Positions 7,607-15,963 of a stretch of 25,598 nucleotides of DNA are shown here, in pieces (the first letter of the stretch is position 1; every line of letters starts with the position of its first letter). The DNA is taken from contig JACPSX010000054.1 of assembly GCA_016193065.1 (NCBI GenBank), forward strand, positions 1 through 25,598. The letters run 5' to 3'. This stretch comes from Candidatus Tectimicrobiota bacterium. Its GTDB lineage: Bacteria > JACPSX01. The translations under genes were made by a program, and so were the position numbers. The notes beneath the pieces were generated by a model. That model was not told the origin of the DNA, did no database searches, and saw only the letters and a program-made list of their open reading frames with translations.

Positions 7607-7625
7607 ATTAGCCCCAATCCGAAAT
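7607..7625 (+). repeat. 19-bp dispersed repeat, copy 1
   Basis: ATTAGCCCCAATCCGAAAT differs at one position from the sequence at 22087-22105, over 14 kb away, which is also present inverted at 22179-22194. It lies in the non-coding space between convergent oppF and the lytic transglycosylase gene. It looks like one end of a small mobile or repetitive element; no matching inverted partner is seen next to this copy. Confidence 0.6.
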
Positions 7626-7639
7626 TCCCCATCGGGGTC

Positions 7640-7773
7640 ATTCGCCTTTGGCCCGCAGGGCCTGTCGCCGGGGCGCCTCCTCGAACCGCGCTACGTCACC
7701 CTGACGAGGGTCCCACTTTCGCGCGGCTCTGCGGGGGCATCCCCGACGCCACCCGCGGGCCAACGGCGCGAAT
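7640..7773. repeat. Structured palindromic element, possible MITE or non-coding RNA
   Basis: Nested complementary segments are visible. The outer arms are 7640-7656 (ATTCGCCTTTGGCCCGC) and 7755-7773 (GCGGGCCAACGGCGCGAAT). A middle pair joins 7666-7673 and 7741-7748. An inner pair joins CCGCGC (7686-7691) and GCGCGG (7721-7726), with a small CCCT/AGGG hairpin at the tip. The perfect palindrome AACCAA-G-TTGGTT (7775-7787) adjoins it. No protein-coding signal is convincing here. Confidence 0.5.
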
Positions 7774-7802
7774 CAACCAAGTTGGTTCTCTTGGGATCAG
7801 CG

Positions 7803-8393
7803 TTAGTTAAGCTGGTAGGATATGAGCTGCCGGTATGTTTTTAGCACCTTTTCCGGGTACTCGGGACTTCCTAGGCTTCCGTTGTAGGCTGCCAGGGCCA
7901 CATCCAGGGCTTTGTAGCGTTGGAGGTAGTGCTTCAAGATAGAAATTCCCATCCACACATTGGTCTCGGGCTCGAAGATCGCCCGGGGGTCTGCCCCTAA
8001 CTCGGTGGTCCAAAAAGGCATCACCTGCATCAACCCCTTGGCCCCGCGGGGAGAAACAGCCTGAGGGTAGCCGGCGCTCTCCACTTTAATGACTGCGACG
8101 ACAAGCTCCCAGGGGATATTGCTGGCCCGTGCATAGCGGACCACGGAACCTGCCACCTGGTCTGCCAATTCCGCATCCATCCCCAGCTCTTTCTGCAGCA
8201 CCCGGGAAGAAATCCTGGCCTCACCGCGGTTTAGAAGTTCGTCGAGCGGGATCCCCCTCTCCGGGTACATTCCCGTCGCGGCGGGGAAGTAGAAGATGCT
8301 AAGGACCAGGAGCGCGATCACACTCCCCAAAAGTCCCAAATTGCACTTTTTCACCCAGTTCAAGAGGTTTTGTACCCATTTACTGGTTTTCAT
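7803..8393 (-). CDS. Membrane-anchored lytic transglycosylase (SLT family)
   Basis: A 196-residue enzyme that cleaves the glycan strands of peptidoglycan, forming 1,6-anhydromuramic acid ends. An N-terminal transmembrane helix (~18-36) anchors it with the catalytic domain in the periplasm. The domain from ~75 has VIKVESAGYPQAVSP with catalytic E105, then GAKGLMQVMP and ALAAYNG, the standard goose-lysozyme-like SLT motifs. There is no LysM or other wall-binding domain. The ATG at 8393 follows GGAGGAGCTG; an ATG 15 bases upstream overlaps that ribosome-binding site and is rejected. The leader carries a c-di-GMP-I riboswitch and a terminator, so expression is probably set by c-di-GMP. It converges on oppF. 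Confidence 0.93.
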   Translation of the reverse strand: MKTSKWVQNLLNWVKKCNLGLLGSVIALLVLSIFYFPAATGMYPERGIPLDELLNRGEARISSRVLQKELGMDAELADQVAGSVVRYARASNIPWELVVAVIKVESAGYPQAVSPRGAKGLMQVMPFWTTELGADPRAIFEPETNVWMGISILKHYLQRYKALDVALAAYNGSLGSPEYPEKVLKTYRQLISYQLN

Positions 8394-8413
8394 GGTCAGC
8401 TCCTCCATTTGCC

Positions 8414-8457
8414 AAAAAGCCGGGCTGCCGATCCATTTGCTTCGGCAGCCCGGCTTT
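8414..8457 (-). terminator. Riboswitch-controlled intrinsic terminator
   Basis: AAAGCCGGGCTGCCGA (minus strand, 8457-8442) pairs perfectly over 16 bp with TCGGCAGCCCGGCTTT (8431-8416) around a 10-nt loop and is followed by a run of five U. This is a textbook rho-independent terminator lying only 20 bases before the lytic transglycosylase ATG. Its 5' arm is the conserved 3' side of the riboswitch aptamer, so the two folds exclude each other. Confidence 0.92.
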
Positions 8458-8530
8458 CGGTCCCTTGAATTTAGGGAGGACGACCCGTGGCTTTGCGCCC
8501 CCCAATTTCTTGGGGTTTGCCTTTTCGGTC
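8441..8530 (-). ncRNA. Cyclic-di-GMP-I riboswitch (GEMM-I) in the lytic transglycosylase leader
   Basis: Read on the minus strand, the conserved GEMM-I core is present in order. GGCAAACC lies at 8521-8514. The P2 stem CCCCAA/TTGGGG (8515-8510 and 8505-8500) is closed by a GAAA tetraloop. GGCGCAAAGCC (8499-8489) follows, then ACGGGTC, a CCCT/AGGG hairpin, GGGACCGA, and the 3' block AGCCGGGCTGCCGA (8455-8442). The base equivalent to ligand-contacting G20 appears to be G (…AAAGGCAAACC), which favours c-di-GMP over the cGAMP-type variant. Because the 3' block is also the terminator's 5' arm, ligand binding should block termination, making this an ON switch. The direction of control is inferred from the overlap. 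Confidence 0.88.
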
Positions 8531-8887
8531 TTTAGGAGCCAGCCCAAGACCGCCTTCTTGATCACCGTCCCTGGCAATTCAGAGAAGTTTTCCATCTCAA
8601 AACATTATGATTTTTCTACGCTTATGTACTTTTTTTCTCCTTGGCCTTAAGGCCCAGCCCCATGAACAACAGTTCTCGGGTGATCTGCTGCTACGGGGTT
8701 TTTGAGGTTCCTTCCCCCCGGGTACCCTCCGGGCGTGCGAAAGGAACGATCTCTGAAAGAATGAGCGGGCTGCTGCCTGGCCTTTTCACTCCCTCATTCG
8801 ATTCTGGCCAGGTGACGCCATTGTGACCCAAGGGAGGGGGAAAAGTCAACCTCTTTCCACGCAAAAAAGCCGGATTTATTTATGATC
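8531..8887. other. Non-coding stretch upstream of the riboswitch
   Basis: No gene is supported here. It holds several inverted repeats: CGGTCTT/AAGACCG (around 8526-8552), the palindrome GGCCTTAAGGCC (8643-8654), GTTCCTT/AAGGAAC (8707-8713 and 8741-8747) enclosing CCCGG/CCGGG, and CCTGGCC/GGCCAGG (8776-8782 and 8816-8822). It should contain both the end of the hemW transcript and the promoter of the riboswitch transcript. An A-rich segment near 8590-8640 has CATAAT on the minus strand but no good -35. Confidence 0.5.
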
Positions 8888-10138
8888 CTATTGATTTATT
8901 GTGAGTTGTGAAATTAGCGGGGCGGCTTCTGGGGGTGGAGATAGCAGGGCCATAAAGACTTCGTTCGAAAACAGGATCCCCTTCCGGGTCAGTTTTAAAC
9001 AGTTGCCTTCCAGAGAGACGAGACCTTTTTCGACAAGTTCCCGGAAGGAGCTCCGGTAGGCTTCGCCAACGGGAATCCAATATCGGTTGGAAAGCTCTTC
9101 CAAATCAATCCCTTCGAGGAGGCGGAGCCCCATCATGAAGGATTCCCCCAGGGCCGTGGCCCCCGTGGATCTTTCCCGGCTCGACACAGCGGATCCTTTT
9201 TCCCTCACGGCCGCCACGTAACGACGCGGTAGGTGAAAATTGCAGAACCGCTCCCCGCCCAAGAAAGAGTGGGCTCCTGCCCCCAGCCCCAGATACTCCT
9301 GGTTGCGCCAGTAAGTCTGATTGTGGAGCGACCGTCGCCCCGGCAGTGCGAAGTTCGAGATCTCATAATGCTCAAAGCCAGCGGCAGGCAGGAAGTCCAT
9401 GGTCTCCTCCAGCATGGCGACCCCGTCTTCCTCGGGCGGAAGGAGGAGTCCCCCCTGGCGCCAAAGCCGGTAAAAGTCGGTCCCGGGCTCCAGCGTCAGG
9501 TGGTAGCAGGAAATGTGGTCCGGGCCCAGGGCTTTTGCTGCGCTCAGGGTCCATCGCCATTGTTCCAGGGTCTGGCCGGGCACGGCAAACATGAGGTCGA
9601 TCGAAAGGTTGGAAAATCCTGCCCGGCGTCCGGACCGGACCGCCTCCACTCCTTCTGCCACTGTGTGAATTCGTTCCAAGGTCCTCAGCAGTGGATCCGA
9701 CAGGGCCTGAATTCCCAGGCTGAGCCGGTTGAACCCCCCGGAACGGAGGATCTTGAGCTTCTCCAGTGTGAGGGTTCCTGGGTTGGCTTCGAGGGTGACT
9801 TCCAGACCCTCGGCCAGGGAAAAGGAGCGCGCGCAGTCTTCCAGGATCGAGAGGAGAGCCCCGGTGGGGAGGAGGGAAGGGGTCCCCCCGCCGAAGTAGA
9901 GGGTCTCGATGGACCTACCCCGGACTCGAGGGTCGGACTGCCAGTGGTGAAGCTCCCTCCTCAGCGCCGAAACGTACTCCTCCATCTGGGACTCAGGGGC
10001 ACCCGCGTAGGAGTTGAAGTCGCAGTACCCGCACTTGTGGACGCAGTAAGGGATGTGGATGTAGAGACCGAGACCAGCAGCTTCCGGAATGAAGGGACGG
10101 GTTTCAGGCACTAGTGCCGTTCCAACTTTTTGTACCAA
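8888..10138 (-). CDS. hemW: HemW heme chaperone, radical SAM (HemN-like)
   Basis: A 416-residue radical SAM protein of the coproporphyrinogen-oxidase-like family. The iron-sulfur/SAM motif CVHKCGYCDF has the CxxxCxxC spacing near residues 32-39. It is followed by FGGGTPSLLP, LEANPGTL, NRLSLGIQALSD, SIDLMFAVPGQT and ISCYHLTLEPGT, all typical of HemW. HemW binds heme and delivers it to target enzymes. Length and C-terminal HemN-type domain are normal. The start is uncertain. TTG at 10138 has GAGGTGAG upstream and is used. GTG at 10147 and GTG at 10111 are alternatives, and the last would begin outside the palindromic element covering the 5' end. It lies downstream of secF in the yajC-secDF unit. 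Confidence 0.9.
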   Translation of the reverse strand: MVQKVGTALVPETRPFIPEAAGLGLYIHIPYCVHKCGYCDFNSYAGAPESQMEEYVSALRRELHHWQSDPRVRGRSIETLYFGGGTPSLLPTGALLSILEDCARSFSLAEGLEVTLEANPGTLTLEKLKILRSGGFNRLSLGIQALSDPLLRTLERIHTVAEGVEAVRSGRRAGFSNLSIDLMFAVPGQTLEQWRWTLSAAKALGPDHISCYHLTLEPGTDFYRLWRQGGLLLPPEEDGVAMLEETMDFLPAAGFEHYEISNFALPGRRSLHNQTYWRNQEYLGLGAGAHSFLGGERFCNFHLPRRYVAAVREKGSAVSSRERSTGATALGESFMMGLRLLEGIDLEELSNRYWIPVGEAYRSSFRELVEKGLVSLEGNCLKLTRKGILFSNEVFMALLSPPPEAAPLISQLTINQ

Positions 10139-10218
10139 CTTACTCACCTCACACGGTCGGAATCTTTTACTGCAATGTACGCGGCCCAAATTCGGTATGT
10201 GAGTTGGAACGCTACTAG
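10111..10218. repeat. MITE-like palindrome spanning secF end and hemW start
   Basis: The 17-bp arms 10111-10127 (CTAGTGCCGTTCCAACT) and 10202-10218 (inverted) match at 15 of 17 positions. A second inner pair, CTCACA (10148-10153) and TGTGAG (10198-10203), followed by related CGGAAT/ATTCGG sequence, extends the symmetry. One arm contains the secF stop codon; the other lies in the hemW 5' region. No transposase is encoded, as expected of a miniature inverted-repeat element. Confidence 0.55.
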
Positions 10219-11132
10219 CGCCCCCCCCAGCTCACTTTGCCCAAAAACCGCTTGGGCCACATGAGAACGATGGGGCTAGCAATGAACACCGTGGAATAGA
10301 CTCCGGAGAGTGTCCCCACCAGGAGTGCAAAAGAGAAGTCGTGAATCACCTGTCCGCCGAAAAGGAACAGACCCAACAGGACCATAATCACGGTGGAGCT
10401 CGTGATAATCGTCCGCCCTAAGGTCTCGTTGACGCTCAAGTTCACGATCTCAAGGAGGTCCGTCTTGCGTGTCTTCTTTAAATTCTCCCGAATTCGATCA
10501 AAGATCACAATCGTGTCGTTAATTGAAAATCCTGCAATTGTCAGCAGAGCTGCAATCACGTTCAGGTCGATCTCCTTGTTGGTCAGAGAAAAAATTCCAA
10601 TGGTGATCATGATGTCGTGGATGAGGGCAATGATCCCCCCAAAGGCGAAGGTGTAATGAAACCGGATAGAGACATAAACCAGGATTCCAAGCAGCCCATA
10701 CCCCAGGGCCATGATCGCCTTCTCTGTTAAATCCTTACCCACCTTGGGGCCCACGGTCTCCTCCCGGCGGATCTGGAAGCTCCCCGGTGCGAATTCTTTG
10801 TTCAAGGCTTCACGAACCCTGGGGGTGACCTCTTCTAGACGGGTCGTGGCCAGCCCAGCTCGCACCAGAAATTCACGAGTGGCGCCCAGTTTCTGAATAT
10901 CGCTGTCTCCCATTTGGGCCCCGGCCATGGCGCGGCGCATCCGTTCCACGGAGACATCCTGGTTGAACTGGATCTGGAAAAGGGTCCCTCCGGAGAAGTC
11001 CACCCCGTAGCGAGGCCCCCCTTTGGCCACCAAAGAAATGAGCCCGGCCAGCAGAAGGAGAGTTGAGACTGCCATGGCCTGATTCTTCAAGCGCATGAAA
11101 TCGATTCGAATTCCCGGCTTGATGATCTCCAT
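10215..11132 (-). CDS. secF: Protein translocase subunit SecF
   Basis: A 305-residue membrane protein that forms, with SecD, the proton-motive-force-driven complex pulling proteins through SecYEG at the periplasmic side. It has a transmembrane helix at ~18-36, a periplasmic P1 domain beginning GVDFSGGTLFQIQF, then five helices. The family signatures LTIAGFSINDTIVIFDRIREN and NETLGRTIITSSTVI are present. Length is normal. The ATG at 11132 is preceded by GGGGGCAGGA. It follows secD by 17 bp. The stop codon lies inside one arm of a palindromic element, so the last residues (SWGGR) may be affected by its insertion. Confidence 0.97.
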   Translation of the reverse strand: MEIIKPGIRIDFMRLKNQAMAVSTLLLLAGLISLVAKGGPRYGVDFSGGTLFQIQFNQDVSVERMRRAMAGAQMGDSDIQKLGATREFLVRAGLATTRLEEVTPRVREALNKEFAPGSFQIRREETVGPKVGKDLTEKAIMALGYGLLGILVYVSIRFHYTFAFGGIIALIHDIMITIGIFSLTNKEIDLNVIAALLTIAGFSINDTIVIFDRIRENLKKTRKTDLLEIVNLSVNETLGRTIITSSTVIMVLLGLFLFGGQVIHDFSFALLVGTLSGVYSTVFIASPIVLMWPKRFLGKVSWGGR

Positions 11133-11149
11133 TGTGTTTTCCTGCCCCC

Positions 11150-12700
<1,551 letters not shown>

Positions 12701-12709
12701 AGATTCTCC

Positions 12710-14419
12710 TTAAAACATGCGCACGCCGCGCATCCGGTTAATGGCTGCGGCTACTTCCAAGAGCCTTGGCTCGGCCAGATCCCCCGCGGGAAACGGGGAG
12801 ATCACATCGAGACCTTTTTCTTCGATTTCTCTTTGGGTCAGTTCCAGGGCCTCGCGCAGGCTGCGGCCCCGGTTCCAGTGGTGTCGGGCGGCATACACGA
12901 TGATCCTGCCGATGGCCCGGGTTTGACCCGGGCTGACGAGCTGTTCCAGAGCATTTAGATCCACAGACTCACGACCGAACTGAAGAGTACGCGTTCCCTT
13001 GGCTTCCACGACGGTTTCCCGGCGGCCCTTGCCTGGAGAGAGGCTGGCGGGATCCGGATGGCGATTTGGGGCCGTCCCGAAGGAGTCTCCTCCTTCGCGC
13101 CGGCGCGGGAGCGCCCCGGTGCGAGCGATCTCTCGGGCCCGGGAAGTCACGTCCCGGGGGACAAACTCGTCCATCATGATCACGGTGTCGACCACTTCAA
13201 AGTAATCTCCGGATCCCCCCATCACCAGCACGGTGGAGATTCCATGATCCTGGTAGAGGAGCCGGACTTTATCCAGGAACGGGGTGATGGGCTCTTTTTC
13301 CTTGGCCACCAGTTGCTGCATCCGATGATCCCGGATCATGAAGTTGGTGGCGGAGGTGTCTTCGTCCATGAGCAGGACCTCCGCCCCGGCCTCGATCCCT
13401 TCCATGATGCCGGCTGCTTGGGAGGTGCTGCCGCTGGCGTTTTCCGTGGAGAAGCAGCGGGTGTCCTTCCCCTGGGGCAGAGGTCCGATGAACGGTCTTA
13501 TGTCCACTTGGCAGACGCTGCGTCCTTCCTCGGCTCGCACTTTTAAAGCATCGGGGCGGGAAACCACGTACTCCCGGCCGTCTCCGGGGATGTGGTTATA
13601 GACTCCCCGTTCGATGGCCCGCAGCAGCGTTGACTTGCCGTGAAATCCACCGCCCACGATGAGGGTGACGCCCTCGGGAATTCCAAGACCACGGATGGCT
13701 CCCCGGTTGGGGCACTGGAGTTCCACCTCCAGACTCGGGGGGGCTTGCAGGGGGACCGCTTCTGCCGTGTGGAGGGGGCGGTCATCCACTCCGCTGGCGC
13801 GTGGCAAAATCGAACTGTTGGCTAGAAACGTAACCAGTTTTTTCCCCTTCAACGAAGAGCGCAGGGCATCCTGGTCTTCGACGGTCTCCACGTGGCGGCG
13901 CACGGCCTCCGCATCCAGGTTGGCGAAAAACAGGGAACCCGACGCGAGGGCAGGGATCTCCTGGAAGAACATTACCTGCGCTTCCTGAGCCAGAATTGTG
14001 CGTCCGGCTGCCGGCAACCCGATTCCGAAGCGTGCTTCCACACGGGCATCGTCCAGGATCACCGCATTTCGGTTCAGTACTTCTTGCCCGCAGCGATCGA
14101 TGAAGGTCTGCCCGCTGTGGCCCGTGCCGCGGCGGCCGCGGACATGGCGGCGGATTTGCTCTGCGAAGACCCGGACCAGGTAGTCGCACAGCGCCAGGCG
14201 CCGGATCCGGGTGCTGAAGAGCGCTGGTGGGAAGCCAGCTTTCGCCTGAGAAACCGAAACCCGCAGCCGGGACGGGGAAGCAAAAGGATCGCCCTGGACG
14301 TGGTCGATGCTGAGGGCGAAATCCTCCCCCTGATAAGTTCCCTCCAGATCTTTATAAGCTTTGTATCCCCGGCGATCGATGCAGTTCAGGAGCGCGCGTA
14401 GATCTTGCCAATCCCTCAT
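12710..14419 (-). CDS. Predicted ATPase of the ABC class (COG3044 type)
   Basis: A 569-residue soluble protein matching the 'predicted ATPase of the ABC class' family in motif order and length. The N-terminal region (DLRALLNCIDRRGYKAYKDL and FALSIDHVQGDPFASPS) is family-specific. Then come Walker A VGGGFHGKSTLL (255-266), an ABC-like signature TENASGSTSQA (325-335) and Walker B EVLLMDEDTSATNFM (347-361), followed by GGSGDYFEVVDTVIMMDEFVPRDVT. The segment at ~437-465 is a variable linker. Biological function is unknown; no membrane segment is visible. It starts 12 bp after yajC with a weak ribosome-binding site and ends 9 bp before secD. That position inside the Sec accessory operon is notable. 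Confidence 0.88.
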   Translation of the reverse strand: MRDWQDLRALLNCIDRRGYKAYKDLEGTYQGEDFALSIDHVQGDPFASPSRLRVSVSQAKAGFPPALFSTRIRRLALCDYLVRVFAEQIRRHVRGRRGTGHSGQTFIDRCGQEVLNRNAVILDDARVEARFGIGLPAAGRTILAQEAQVMFFQEIPALASGSLFFANLDAEAVRRHVETVEDQDALRSSLKGKKLVTFLANSSILPRASGVDDRPLHTAEAVPLQAPPSLEVELQCPNRGAIRGLGIPEGVTLIVGGGFHGKSTLLRAIERGVYNHIPGDGREYVVSRPDALKVRAEEGRSVCQVDIRPFIGPLPQGKDTRCFSTENASGSTSQAAGIMEGIEAGAEVLLMDEDTSATNFMIRDHRMQQLVAKEKEPITPFLDKVRLLYQDHGISTVLVMGGSGDYFEVVDTVIMMDEFVPRDVTSRAREIARTGALPRRREGGDSFGTAPNRHPDPASLSPGKGRRETVVEAKGTRTLQFGRESVDLNALEQLVSPGQTRAIGRIIVYAARHHWNRGRSLREALELTQREIEEKGLDVISPFPAGDLAEPRLLEVAAAINRMRGVRMF

Positions 14420-14431
14420 GAGTGGCGGGCT

Positions 14432-14791
14432 TCAATCCTTGTCATCCCCGTTATCATCGGAGAGAGCTTGGCTGCCGAAGGAACTGGAGATGGCGCTGCG
14501 GGCCACCCGGATTTTCACCTGGTCGGCTATTTGAAGTAAGACCACGTCCCCGCGCAGCTTGGCAATCGTCCCGTAGATCCCTCCGCTGGTGATTACCTGA
14601 TCTCCCTTCTTGAGGTTGCTGAGAAGCTCCTTGTGTTTCTTTTGCGACTTCTGCTGTGGGCGTATAAGAAGGAAGTAGAATATGACGAAGATCGCGATGG
14701 GGAGCATGAGGCTTCCCAAAACACCGCCTCCACCTCCGCCCGCACCTCCACCCGGTGGTGCTCCTAGAGCCCAAGCAATGCCAACCAACAT
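14432..14791 (-). CDS. yajC: YajC, SecDF-associated membrane protein
   Basis: A 119-residue single-pass membrane protein that joins the SecDF complex. A glycine-rich start is followed by one transmembrane helix (~25-45) and the diagnostic RPQQKSQKKHKELLSNLKKG, then the small β-domain GDQVITSGGIYGTIAKL. The tail is acidic. The ATG at 14791 follows GGAGGTGA. It is the first gene of the yajC–ABC ATPase–secD–secF–hemW unit, with a promoter about 115 bp upstream. Confidence 0.95.
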   Translation of the reverse strand: MLVGIAWALGAPPGGGAGGGGGGVLGSLMLPIAIFVIFYFLLIRPQQKSQKKHKELLSNLKKGDQVITSGGIYGTIAKLRGDVVLLQIADQVKIRVARSAISSSFGSQALSDDNGDDKD

Positions 14792-14907
14792 CCAGTCACC
14801 TCCTTCCCATTTCCGAGATCTCCGTTAGGCCCGCTTCCCCTTCCTGTCCCCAAAAACTCGTCCCGGACTCCCCGGAATCTGAAATTTCCCATAGGAAGCG
14901 AGGCTCT

Positions 14908-15942
<1,035 letters not shown>

Positions 15943-15963
15943 AAACCACGCTGAGGGTGAGGA

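Noticed and set aside
7413-7844. 143-codon plus-strand frame past the oppF end
   Set aside because: Overlaps oppF in another frame and then reads through the palindromic stretch; no start signal or homology recognised.
8380-8595. 71-codon minus-strand frame upstream of the lytic transglycosylase
   Set aside because: It coincides with the riboswitch and terminator; the conserved bases are explained by RNA structure, not by a peptide.
8860-8887. hemW terminator at the T-run after its stop codon
   Set aside because: The CCGGC before the T-run has no complementary partner, so no hairpin forms.
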